Shown in pieces: positions 10,297 to 21,300 of a stretch of DNA of 64,000 nucleotides. Below the pieces are notes generated by a model. It had not been told where the DNA came from. It made no database searches and saw nothing but the letters and a program-made list of their open reading frames with translations. The DNA comes from Triatoma infestans. Its lineage: Eukaryota > Arthropoda > Insecta > Hemiptera > Reduviidae. The DNA lies in assembly GCA_011037195.1 (NCBI GenBank), contig JAAEAF010005089.1:16201-80200 (forward strand), read 5' to 3'. The position numbers and the translations under genes are program-made. Each line of letters starts with the position of its first letter. The first letter of the stretch is position 1.

Positions 10297-11739
10297 ATAA
10301 CATATATAGCAATTTTAAATTTATTTTGACTATTGCTGGAGAACAGATTAATAATAAACTACATCACAACTATTGAAACTTTGACAATATGTAAACACTA
10401 CCCAGGAAAACCAGAAGTAACAAACTTGGGTTTTTGACAATTAACGGCAATCGAACTAGCATGATTGTATAGGTATTAACACTGCGACCTCTTCAAGGGA
10501 ATGTTGCATAACGACTTACTTTTTCGAGTTAAAAATGGCGTTAATTCCTTCGAGTACTGCAGAGCAACTTGCTCATACCATTCTTACATAGCGATTAACT
10601 TAGTAGACTGCAAAATGTTTAGCTACCCCCTCTTGTACATTTAGGACATAGCCTATAGATTAGTAAATTATTGTACACTGTTGGCGGCAAATTCAAATTT
10701 ATGTTAAATACCGAACAATATCTCTGATGTTGCTTTCCAGTTTCTTAAATTTGACATATTCTCAACACGTCAACACTCTTACAGCGGTGAAACTAATAAG
10801 AACTTATTTAGCATGTTTCTATTTTTACCTCTTCTTATAAAATAACAATTAAGGTTTTGAATGAAATGGTTAGATTTTAAGTGAAGGTATTTAAAGGCTA
10901 AACATTATTAAAAAAATCCTATTAAAAAAATATATATCTTCGTCGTTGTTGGCTGGATGTTGTTAAAAAGAGATAGACAAGAACAAAAATTAAACATTGT
11001 CGCAAATATGGTTTTAGAAAAATATAGGAGCAAAAATTCTATACTCACATACACAAATTTTATATTGTTGTATTTATAAGATTTATTAGTTAAAAAATTA
11101 AACTTTATTTCAAGGGAATATTAATATAAAATAAATCTTTAAACAAACATAATATAATATAGTATATTCAGTTTATTTTATTGTAACTACGATTGGAAAT
11201 AAAGTGTTATTGAATTTTGTATGAAATTTGGCTTGTTTTGTTGATATTTGTGTTTGTCTATTGGACAAACTTGCTTGTTTATTATTGCCAATGGCCGGCC
11301 AGCAACAGGCATTGAGATTATCTCTATGGTGTTTGGTTGCTCTCAAAACGATGGAAACGCACACCATAACGTTGGCGCAATATGGATATTTTCTCACTAT
11401 GTCCCCCCCCCACTACTCCTCCGCTCCACTTCTAGATACCAAACTTCAACAATTTTATACTATGGGGATTATATAAAAGCAAATGCAGTGACACAATAAT
11501 GTCCTCCATCCAATATCCCCATACAGCCATTTTATATTTTAACACTTCTAGTTTTTTTGTTACACTTTTTTAATGGCCATTTCATTTTCATTTTCTCTTT
11601 TTATTTTTATTTCTTTTTTTTTTTTTTATCAATATAAAGTATACTTTCAGATCAATAATGTCACAAATTCTTTGTTTTTTTTTTTTTAAATTACAATAAT
11701 TCATCAATTACAAGATAAGATAAATTATAAATTAGGTAT
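10297..11739. other. AT-rich sequence, nothing recognised
   Basis: Short frames near 11228-11499 overlap one another in different phases and show no domain. C- and T-runs occur at 11402 and 11610-11690. Confidence 0.4.
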
Positions 11740-12440
11740 GCCATTCAAATGCTTAAAATAAAACATTCTAATGTGTCAAAATCAGAATAATTCATGTCCC
11801 CGGGTTGAATCAGAGTGTGGGGATGTCCGTGATCATAATAAAGTTTTGCAATAGTTGGAAGCTGATTTCGTTGTGGATCTTCTCCAAGACGTCCTTTAAG
11901 CGCAAAGGATACTCGTCCATGGCCCATTGAGTGGCTTGCATGGGTGGTTTTTCATTAGGTTTCCATTCATACGGCTATAAAGCTTTTGTCTGCGTGAAAC
12001 CAATAGCAATGTGCACTGCTAATCTGTATGCCAGAAGGAAGTAAGATCCCCAATCTTTCTGAGGCCTTTCGGACATATTTTCTGACATTCAATATTGTCG
12101 GTGTGTTGAAGACGTCCTGTTTTTTTTCATATGCCTTATATTCCCAAAATATGCAACCACATTGTTAACTTGTGTCCCCGCTACTGTTTCGGCTATTTTA
12201 TGAGTTTCGGGAAAGAGAATGGCGTCCGGCTACTTGGTGAAAAAATTCACCACTACTCGGTGGTATTTATTGCTGATGTCTGACGTTACACAAGGGAGTG
12301 TCATCGGCAGCTAATCTTTCAAACGGCCCACTGTGATATGATTCTGTAAGGAGGTCTACTCTTTTCAGCCGGCCTTTTACTTGAAAAACACCTCTTTACA
12401 ACAGTTCCTGATATCCTGATACACCCGATCCTGGTACAGA
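11740..12440 (-). pseudogene. Decayed Gypsy-type integrase remnant
   Basis: The minus-strand translation, broken by many stops and shifts, gives a recognisable core: GRLKD, then VTSDINNKYHRVVVNFFTK followed by a stop and PDAILFP. This resembles the integrase core start (GNKY-VVVDYFTKWPEA type) of Gypsy/Ty3 pol. Further down, HTDN-like and proline-rich pieces follow, ending in an unrelated 60-codon frame (11745-11927). No RT, LTR or primer-binding site is attached. The assignment rests on a short motif in the right order, so it is only moderately secure. Confidence 0.45.
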
Positions 12441-13536
12441 TGGATTCAATTTAGAGTTTTTTTTTTGGTACCTGGATGTCTCGATGTTGGGACTATTGTT
12501 GTGTACTTCTAACAGAAGTTGGCTGCGACTTTTCGAGATTTATTGCATTATGTTATTTGATGTCCTGCGTTTAGTTAGATTGTGATGGCTGAGGACAATT
12601 GTATTAAAGTAGAAAGGAACTTATAGGAATTAATTGAATTGTTAGAAGTACCTCAATATATTGTGTTAAGTATTATTACATTTGTGTTGAATATTATATT
12701 TATTCTGTGAGATAGATAAAACTATTAAAAAAACAAAAAACAAATCAACTTAACTTGGATAATAAATAAGTCTGTTAAAACAGAGACGGTTACCTTCATA
12801 AACTACATGAGGCTATAGTATTATGGGTTATTAACGTATAAATACATTCTCATGATGCAATTTCAATTACTAGTTTTATAAAACATAATTAACATTCTTT
12901 TTTTCATCGTAAATCAATTAAACTTATTTTGTTAATCTTAAAAATAAGTAATAACAGAAAAGAAACGTATTTTTAGTAATTATTAAAGCAAGTATTTTAA
13001 AGACCAGCACCATAACTAACATTAAATTATTGCAGGTAATCAAAGTAATTAGTGGGACAGAATCACCAGGAGTTATGGGACGAGCTAGCCTTATTACTCT
13101 CCTTAGTACCATCATCTCCTAGGAGGAGTGTAAAGTTTAGCAAACTCTCTCCCTCTCATACAGTTGTCTGTCTCTCTCCTCTCTCTCACACACACACACA
13201 CACACTCACTTTCTCTTCGTCGGCTTCCTTCCTTCATGAGAAGAAGACCTTACTCTCATCGGAAACTCATAATCTCTTATAACTTATACCTTAACGAGCT
13301 TTCCAATGTTTCTGATATTAAGGTTTAGTAAGAACGTGTCGTCAGTTGGCTAATAACCTTATATTACAAATAAACTGTCTACAAGTTTTCTAACTTACTC
13401 TAAATATAAATTAAATTATTAAATTTTCTTATTTATTATTATTATTTCATTTTGTTTTTAAGAATAATTTATTTGTTTAGAAATTTGAGAATTTCTAAAA
13501 TTTCGGATTTTATTTATGGCTTCCTGTTCCATTTTT
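12441..13536. other. AT-rich spacer with CT/CA microsatellite
   Basis: CT- and CA-repeats at 13140-13205 create a Ser/Leu/His-rich frame with no family resemblance. Nothing else is recognised. Confidence 0.4.
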
Positions 13537-13690
13537 AAGGAAGGGGTTAGCACAGTAGTAGCGCGCTGGATTACTTACGGTCCGGGTTCTATTTAAGTAC
13601 TGCCCTTAGATTTTCTCTTCCAAGAAACCTCTACCGCTCCCTCACTGCCCGGGGTTAGACAATGCACTGAGTAGGCTCCACGGGGACAGA
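13537..13690 (+). mobile_element. tRNA-derived SINE, diverged
   Basis: The tRNA-like head 'ggggttagcacagtagtagc' carries a degenerate A box, and 'ggtccgggttctatt' a degenerate B box. These are followed by the family body 'cccttagattttctcttcc' and 'caatgcactgagtaggctcc'. The 3' end is lost. Confidence 0.7.
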
Positions 13691-14169
13691 ATAGGTCTTT
13701 CAGGTCGCAGTGCCAAGTCCCTATAACCATCCTTTCCATCGATTAATGTTTCTAGGTACAGGCACGAACAATTAGGTGCCGAGCGTGTGGTTTTATTTAA
13801 ACAAACATTTTGCTTGTAATACAGATTTTTTACCGACGTTACTGAGTTATTTTTCCGTTTCAATTACTTCGCACTGTCCCGACGGTGGATATTTAATGAG
13901 TGGACTGCGTGGAAAATAATAATAATAATAATTGAAAATATGAAGCTGAGAATGGCAGTAAACTTATCCTTTTTCAAATTTTGTAGTTCAGTTAACCAAA
14001 GAAATTGATTAAAGAAGATATTTGAAGAAATTCTACTAGTTTTTATCGTGGTTTGTCCAATTATTTTTATTCAAATTATGCGGTTTTACAACTGAAATTC
14101 CTGTAATCTGATTATTCAAAAGAAACCAAAGAAATTGAAAACATGTAGATGTAGATTGTTGTAGGGGAT
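13691..14169. other. AT-rich spacer, nothing recognised
   Basis: An AAT repeat lies at 13914-13931. A 73-codon minus-strand frame overlapping the SINE is not gene-like. Confidence 0.4.
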
Positions 14170-14395
14170 TATCGCACTGCGACCTGATCTATTATGACCC
14201 CCGCAGCTTCTCAGTGCACTGCCGGCTTCCAAGCAGTGTTCTCTAGCTACAGACAACACTGCTCATCACCGTACAGTGAGCTATAGAGGCTTCTAGGAAG
14301 AGAAAAACTAAGGACAGTATGCTGGATTCGAACCCGGAACCCCTGCGTTGCTAGTCCAGGTGCTACTACTGAGCTAATCCCTTTCTTCTGCCTTG
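14170..14395 (-). mobile_element. tRNA-derived SINE, near full length
   Basis: In minus orientation the head at about 14320-14395 has a degenerate A box ('tagctcagtagtagc' in sense) and B box ('gggttcgaatcc' in sense). The body follows with 'gagcagtgttgtctgtagc' and 'agtgcactgagaagctg'. The conserved 3' block with 'gcgcgccttaa' is missing, so the copy is 3'-truncated or diverged. Confidence 0.8.
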
Positions 14396-16582
14396 GCTTA
14401 CGCCAATTAACTAGGGACGGAGACGCTAGTTTGTATACTGTGTTTGTCCTTGTCTGTAAAGTGTGGAGTGTATGTAGTTCAAGTATATTGTGTACAGTTC
14501 TGACGAAGTGCATGGAATACTGAGCTGTGATAACCTGTGGGGTTGGTCGCTACTTCCCGAGTAACTGCACGCAACAGGTACCCTTTGCGGGCAATTGAAA
14601 ACATAATCTGCACAAAATAATTAAGGAATATCAGGTCCAATTAACAAAGGCGAACGTTGTCTTAAAACGCACAGCTCTGCCATTGGATAAGGAACCAAAA
14701 TGTTATAAAACATCCGTAGCGTGAGACTGCGATTGGCTGAAGACTCTTTTAAGAAAAAAGAAGACCAGGCATTAAAGAATGAGTATTGATTACACAATCA
14801 GATGGTAAAAGAGCAGTTGGATGGCCAAGACTGAGTTGTATGCATGGTGTGGGCAGCGGTGCTGCTGGCATATGTGGGATCTGGAACTAGTAGATTAGAC
14901 CCAGGGAAGAGAGAGAGTAGAAGGGGAATATTGGCCTTATAGAGCTCAGGAGTAACATGGAATTCGACAAATATTTCCTTGAGAGCGTGCCTATTTTACG
15001 GTGGTCGTTCAATAAGTAAATACAGACCAAGAACTCTAGATAAAAGAATATATAAGATATATATCATGTATCATAGGTTGACATCTCTGCCTTTATTTTA
15101 AAACACTTGCTTGACTGCTATATCACTATACACAATCTCCATTATAATCCATCGATGGTCTTTAAAAATCTGGATAAATGTGAGCTAGTTAGAGCAAGCA
15201 TGGCAGATATCTCTCCCAACTATTTCTTTTCCTAAAATCACAACTACTATGATTATCATTTCTGATTACGAACACTGATGGCATTACGCACGTCTAATCC
15301 ATTTTTTTTTATATTCATTTTCTTTCTTTTTTTCACGGTGGAAGAAACTGAAACTCTGGAAGCCGCGATTTGCTGCGCCCGCGATAGACACTACTGTAGT
15401 TATGTAGTATGTAAGTAATCTTTAAAGGTAAATCATACATAACCTTTATTCCTGTCATCATTTCTGGGAAAACAAATCAGTGCAGCAGTAATTGCTAATT
15501 ACTGATATAGAAATATTTTATTCAAGATCAATTGGAAAGCATGTTAAGCAAATGAAAATCTCACGCTTATGTAGAAGTTTGACGGATTGATCGTTTCTCT
15601 ATGCGTAGGATACTTTCGGCCATGTCACCACTATTTGATTCATAGTTTGCCCACGACCACTCAGCTCCACTACTGCACATCATTCACGTCAGCAACATGA
15701 ATCTGCCCACACTGTTGTTTTTTTTTCTTCTTTTGTTATACGATTATATCATCGTCCTTTATAATTTCTACTGTAAACTTTTTTATTTTATTTTTCATAG
15801 TCTGGCGCCCAAACTAGAAATGGTGGAAAATGTATTCTAAATAAAAATAAATGAATTTCCATCTTTTTTTTTTTAGACGGGCTTTCGTCCAAATTCCAGC
15901 AAACCTATCCAGCTCTACGCAATTTATCATCTTAGGTCGTTCACCCTCACTACTCAGGGTTTACGGCGCCATATATTTTCTGTATATTGATTTTAAATTT
16001 AACAACCACATTCACTAAAACCAAGCAATGGACTTTAAGGTTATTTTTAAGTATAAGATTTCTATCATATTTATAACATTAGGATTCCAAAAGAAAGTTA
16101 AGCTAATTTGAATATTTTGTTTTTCTTTATTTCCACTGACTGCATTAAGATCGAGTCAAATCTTTAGAAACTAGTTTCCCCCGCCAAAATTCATGTTTTA
16201 ATTCCTTGAAGATTGAAAAATAGTTTAACTCGAACGATTTTTCTTGGTATTAAAAATATTGCTGTTATTTGTATTTGAAACATTTTTTCTGAGAAAATTC
16301 ATTTTATAATATTATAAATATTAATATATTATTTTTTTATCATTACTTACTATTGTTCGAATTTCATGTAAATTAATATTGTAATTGTATTGTAAAATAA
16401 TTATATTGAAATTTGTAAATTAATATTAATATTGTAAATTAATATGAAGAAAAGTTCGTAAAATTGTAAACGATGAAATTCATTCATCTTAATAATTAAT
16501 TCATCATTATGTTCATTAAGTAACTTTCAAACAAACTTCAGCTTCGTATCGATATCGATACTTCATATCGATATGCTTATTT
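14396..16582. other. AT-rich sequence, nothing recognised
   Basis: A mariner-terminus-like string 'gtcgttcaataagtaa' occurs once at about 15004, without a partner. No coding or RNA gene is supported. Just before 16583, 'atcgatatcgatacttcatatcgat' forms a small palindrome-rich patch. Confidence 0.4.
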
Positions 16583-17642
16583 TTACTTTCTCTTACTACT
16601 TCTTGCTATCGTGTCAAATTTTCGATATCGTGTTTTTACAGGAAATATCCGTTTTGAGGTTCTCTGAATCCAAAAAAGTGGTTTTTAGCAATTGGTCTGT
16701 TTGTGTGTGTGTGTGTGGGTATATGTGGGACAGCATATCTCAAAACCAAAAAATATCACAAAATGTTCAAATTTAATATTTCGTTAAAGTGCTAGCAGAA
16801 GACCGGAGAATAAGCTTTTCATAAAAAAAAAAAAAAACAAACAACGTTCAACCGGATACTGCCGATTTTTTAAATGGCTTTTTAGTTTTTTATAATTTTC
16901 TTAAAAAACAGCTCCAACGATTTTCTTAAAACTTCATATACTCGTATATTAATTACAAATACAAAGAGCTACAACTTTTATTTGAAACATTTCTCCAGGA
17001 AAATTCATTTAAAAGTACTTTTGGGGGAGAGATGAGGGTTAAGTTAACCTCTAAAGTGCTAATTTCAGTTTATTACACATTTTTATTAACTAAATAATAT
17101 TAATTATAATGAAATATGCTGTTGAAATTCCGACTTGGAAAAAAAAAATCGGGCGACCGGGAGTGCGTTTTTATTGAAAAATAGTTTTCAGTTTTTTGCT
17201 ATTTTTATCTTTTAACAATTTTCTTTAAACTAAGAAAATGTGAACTACAAATATAAAGAGCTACAACTTTGTTTTACACATTTTCCCTGGTAAAGTCATT
17301 TAAGGGGGCTTTTGGGGGGGGTGGGAGGTTTGAGGGTGGAGGTATTCCTATAAAGTGCTACCATAGTTGATTATATAATACTACCATCTAAACAAAATTA
17401 ATTAGAAATAAATTGGTTGCTAAAATTCCAAATTTCAAGAAAATTTAAATATAATATATAGTAAATCGAAAGTGTGTTTTTTACTGAACAGTTTTTCTTC
17501 GGTTTTTGCGATTTTTCTCCATAAAATCACCGACGAATTTCATTAAATTTTTTATATTAACTATAAAATTTGTCAGCTACAATTTTGTAAACTGCAGTAA
17601 AAGAAAGTTGTGTGAGTGTTTCACATCAGATTTTTTTTTTAT
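16583..17642 (+). mobile_element. Helentron/DINE-like non-coding repeat, copy A
   Basis: The 5' block 'ttactttctcttactacttc' is followed by 'gtgtcaaattttcgatatcg', 'ggaaatatccgttttgagg', a GT microsatellite (16703-16721), then about 2.5 tandem modules of some 280-300 bp. Each module contains 'aacaattttct/gattttctt', 'caaagagctacaacttt', 'gggggagag' and 'taatattaattataatga'. The 3' end carries 'taaaagaaagttgtgtgagt' and the stem-loop gtgtga-gtgtt-tcacat, then a T-run. No protein is encoded. Subterminal inverted repeats, an internal microsatellite and a 3' hairpin are the design of DINE-1/Helentron-type non-autonomous elements. Confidence 0.75.
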
Positions 17643-18010
17643 TTTGTTACTTTTTCTTCCTCCTAGTATTGCGATCGTATTAAACTTTTGAAATTGAGTC
17701 TTCTGCAGGAATATATATTTTGAAGTCCCCCAGAGTAAGAGAAAAATATTTTTAGCATAACGTGCGTTTGTAAAAATACAATATCTCAAAAACAAAAACA
17801 AAAAAATTGCAGGAGCTTCAAACTAGATATTCCAAACAGATACTACCACCACATCAGATAAAAAGATTTCGAACAAAATCCATTAACTATCTACACAAAT
17901 AGCTGTAACTTTTTTTAAAAATATATTGGCGGAAAAAAAAATGATTTTTTTTTTTGGAGGATCTGGGAGAAAACAATAACGTTAAGCTTTTCACTAAAGT
18001 AATGCTTCAA
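17643..18010 (+). mobile_element. Helentron/DINE-like repeat, partial tandem copy B
   Basis: It starts immediately after copy A in the same orientation: 'gttactttttcttcctcct', 'gcgatcgtattaaactttt', 'gaagtcccccagagtaagag', then a diverged first module with 'atagctgtaactttt'. The later modules and 3' hairpin are absent. It is more diverged than copy A, so it probably predates it. Confidence 0.65.
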
Positions 18011-18821
18011 TACAATTTGAATTGGTTCTAACATCTCTATCATATTAATATATGTAACAGCAACCAAAGAGAGATCAGCAACGTGTAATGACATAGCAAT
18101 GTCAATGCCTTCACAAAATATAACAAAAGGAAAGAATAATTTATAACTAGTGGCCCCACAGCCGGCCGCTGCCTTTTCAATACAAAGGTATCAAAGACAA
18201 GCACCGATAAAGCCCTGTCTATTGAACAGAAGCCACCTGGTCTTTGAAAGTCGCCGATGGGCGACCAAATCTGGCCACTGACCTGAATCACTGGTCGCCG
18301 TCCTAACCAAGGTCGCACGCTACTAGAGATGTCTTAGTGTGAGAACTTACTTTCACACTTGATAGTGTGTGAGTAAGACTAATATAAACTTCGTTCCACT
18401 GGAAGAGGGGATCATTATATCATTCATCTTTATACGAGTAGCCACATCATTATATCAGTATCATTTTACAGCAGCCATTATACTTGAATTCCGAGCGCGT
18501 CCCTATAAAGGTTTTACTTATAATTATTTTCATAGTTGTGCATATTAGTATTTATTTTTATCATTTTAAATTATTTGTTATTTAACTCTTAAAATTATTT
18601 AATTACTTTATCAAATCATATTAATTGTAGTTACCATTAGGCTCATTCAAAGTATTGTTAAAATATATTCTATTTTTATAAATTCAGTGTTAGTAATTCT
18701 CTAAACTAACTTCCGCCTAATAAATCCCTCTTCAATGGCCTCTAACTTCATACCTCAGGAATCATGACAATTGATTCCACTACAAACGAAAGAAAATAAA
18801 GACAAAAGAAACAAACTCAAA
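18011..18821. other. Unresolved, possibly LTR-derived
   Basis: At 18056-18078 'gtaacagcaaccaaagagag' matches the start of the unit at 50745, but the following sequence differs. From 18300, a symmetric segment ('gtcttagtgtgagaac' with 'gtgtgtgagtaagac') precedes 'ctaatataaac' and 'ccctataaaggtt'. An LTR is possible. No gene is seen. Confidence 0.35.
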
Positions 18822-19110
18822 CCACACTCTCGGACTGGAATGGGTAAAACTGTATAAATATAACGACGGACAGTCCATAAAAAACACAGTTCCATACAGT
18901 TGAGGACAGTTCAATATATCCAGTCACTATATGTCATTACCCATTTATCACTCTACCTTAAACATGTGTCTATTGTAAAGTCGAGGCAGTCTATGTCTTT
19001 TTATTAATATATTAGTTAACCAGTGTGAACAAAATCAATCTCATTTCATCAACCAGACAAATTCTCTCCATCTAACACATCCATTATATATACATTAGAA
19101 ATTGTTGTGG
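18822..19110 (+). mobile_element. LTR-like unit
   Basis: It aligns along most of its length with 50781-51075: 'tcggactggaatgggtaaaa', 'ctgtataaatata' (TATA box-like, about 18851), 'cgacggacagtccat', repeated 'acagttcaatata', 'tctattgtaaagtcgaggcag', 'caaccagacaaattctctcc' and 'taacacatccattata'. The promoter-like TATA followed by a conserved downstream motif is typical of an LTR R region. No internal retroviral-type sequence adjoins it. Confidence 0.6.
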
Positions 19111-19184
19111 TTGGTTCCGCAGAGCTAGAAAGCATCAGAGATATCTTCCGTGATACATTAGAAGCTCTGCTTAAATTCCATATT

Positions 19185-19373
19185 TGAAGAAACTCGGTTA
19201 ATAGTGAGTGGCGATTTTAGAGAATGAGTTTTTTTTTTGGAATTTTCCTGTAAATCACTATAACGAGTTTCCTTTAAACATTTAAACATGAAATGCTAAT
19301 TGCGCAGATCTGAAACTTTCACTTTTACTTGAAACAATTTTTCTAAATACACTTATTTAAGATAGTTGTGCGG
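19185..19373 (+). repeat. Helentron/DINE-like module fragment
   Basis: Diverged module sequence ('gaagaaactcggttaatagt', 'cttttacttgaaacaattt', 'acacttatttaagatagttg'), followed after the small LINE insertion by its own continuation at 19464. Confidence 0.5.
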
Positions 19374-19386
19374 AATTTGTGACGTT

Positions 19387-19463
19387 TATTGTTATTATTA
19401 ATATTTGTCTGTGAGGAGGGGCCAAGCTCTATGCTATCCCACAGAGCCCCCACAGAGCCCCCA
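19387..19463 (-). mobile_element. 77-bp LOA-type LINE 3' end with target duplication
   Basis: Only the very end of the LINE 3' UTR is present ('gggctctgtgggatagcat' in sense, through to the AAT-type tail at 19387-19400). It is flanked by the direct repeat 'aatttgtgacgtt' at 19374-19386 and 19464-19476. This is a textbook product of target-primed reverse transcription that stopped almost at once. It also shows a small internal duplication ('cacagagcccc' twice). Confidence 0.85.
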
Positions 19464-19699
19464 AATTTGTGACGTTAAATTTTTCAATTTTTGTTTTGGA
19501 TTGGTTCAATTTTATTAGAGCTCTCTTCTGGTCTACAATATAATCCACTTCTCTTCTCTGTCAGGGTCGAGCAGGTTGGAACTTGTCCCCCACCACTACT
19601 CTATTTGAGTGATGAATGAGTTGGAGTTGGATGAAATTTGAAGTTTAAAAAATAAATAAATAAATTGTCATTTCCTATGTAATTTTATTAAAGGAATAA

Positions 19700-20340
19700 A
19701 AGAGAAACACCTCACCAAATTAAAGGTCAAAGCTATTGTGCCCTCTATGCTGATGACACTGCTTTCTTTATCTCTCATTCAGAATTGATACTATTACTAA
19801 GCATCTCACAGTAGCTCTCGAAAAAACGTTCAAATATTTAAAAAAAAATGTAGGATCAGACCCAACAAAACTAAAACTGAAATTATTCTGTTCACCCGCA
19901 GAAGGCCTGTTGTCAATAAACATGTTAAAATTAATGGTAACTTAATTCCTTGGAAAATGGAAGTGGAAGTATCTCGGGCTAATATTAGACTCTAGGCTAC
20001 CGTTTACGAGGCATATAAATACAGTCTGCGATAGAGCCTTGACTCTTATCTGTAATTTGTTTACCATTCTTAAAAGAGGAGCTCGCAGCTGAATGTCTGT
20101 TAACAAAAAAATAATCTTTCACCCTGTGCTGCTATATGCAGCTTCGGTTTGGTCCAACACTTGTGCAAACCAACTATAAAAAGTTGCAAACAGTACAAAA
20201 TAAGTGACTAAGATTAATTGGTTCATTTTCTAAGTGGACCCCAACCGATTATATGCCTCAATTTAACCCAGTCCTGGACGTAGCCAGTATTTCTACTACT
20301 GTTTACAATTTAACAATAAAATTTAAAAAAATTTTGTATA
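19700..20340 (+). pseudogene. Jockey-like LINE reverse transcriptase remnant
   Basis: The plus-strand translation shows the RT active-site box in CALYADDTAFF (about 19738-19770). It is followed, through stops and frameshifts, by LGLILDSRLPFTRHI, VLLYAASVWSN and QTVQNKCLRLIGSFSKWTPTDY, the palm/thumb succession of Jockey-group elements. EN and the N-terminal RT are missing, and the 3' end is unclear. Confidence 0.75.
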
Positions 20341-20344
20341 CTCA

Positions 20345-20770
20345 GTCCAGATAAGTATATTAACAATAATGTTGACTGTAAGGGTGTTGTAAGGAGATGT
20401 TGGTTGTTGATGATGATAGATAAACACCTTAAGATTGGTTTAAGATATATAATTGATATGTGTATATATATAACTGACTGCCAGGGACTTTACACTTTAG
20501 AATTTAGAACTGAACTGAACTGACAGACTGACGTGGCTAAAATGATGTGTACGGAGTGTGAATCAACAGAATGATGTCTGATGTGTAAGACTGAATTGAA
20601 CAGAATCCTCTTTGACTTGCTCTCTCTCATATATATATATACATTGGCCGAGCCTCTCCTCTCTGTGCGAGAGGGGCTGTTTCTCTCCGCTAGAGTGGAT
20701 GAGTGGTGGGGGTTCACTGGTTTACTAAAACCTCTACATTGACCAATATTAAGCCAATGAATTATACAAG
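20345..20770 (-). mobile_element. LTR-like unit (minus strand)
   Basis: In sense it has 'aggctcggccaatgtatat' with a TATA-like repeat, 'gagagagagcaagtc', several 'cagttcagttcagttc' repeats and 'gtgtaaagtccctggcagtc'. That is the same order of promoter-like TATA, CAGTTCA repeats and AAAGTCC motif as the units at 18822 and 50745. Boundaries are uncertain. It directly adjoins the 3' end of the CR1-type LINE. Confidence 0.45.
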
Positions 20771-20963
20771 ATACAAATGAAATGAAATGAAAAATTTTAT
20801 TCTTGTCCCGGGACATAAGTCCCTTAGGAACAATAATACAAAATACAAGTGGCCTAGTATGTCTGGCCTTGACAATTATGTATATATCATTAGTAATAAT
20901 TGATAATAATAATTATTGAAAATGATTAAGCCATAAATGATAAGGAGGAAAGAGAGGAATCTT

Positions 20964-21300
20964 CTAAGGGTTCGGAGAGACTTGTGAGGATAAGAGGTGG
21001 TGAAAAAGACGGGACTTGAAGGTATCAATAGTGGTGGCACGACGGATAGACAAAGGTAAGGAGTTCCATAAATAGGTGGCACGGATTACAAAGGATTTTT
21101 GAAAAGCGGATGTATGGTGGGAGGGAGTATAAAGATTGGAAGGACGGGAGCGTGTGTTACGGGTGTGGACAGACGATTTAAATTTCAGAAGTTTAAAGAT
21201 ATACGAGGGTCTTTGAAATTGGATGACTTGAAAGAGTAAAGAGCCTAAGAAGTACTGGCGACGATAGATAGGGAAGAGCCAGTTCAACTCGTGATAAAGT
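20964..21300 (-). pseudogene. ORF2 C-terminal end after a frameshift
   Basis: This continues the reverse transcriptase ORF in another frame: LNWLFPIYRR, then TRSRPSNLY, then FVIRATYLWNSLPLSIR. The last motif is characteristic of the C-terminus in CR1/Jockey-group ORF2. The shift at about 21285-21300 is probably a single-base indel. Confidence 0.8.

Noticed and set aside
15004..15030. Mariner terminus near 'gtcgttcaataagtaa'
   Set aside because: No inverted partner and no transposase fragment were found nearby.
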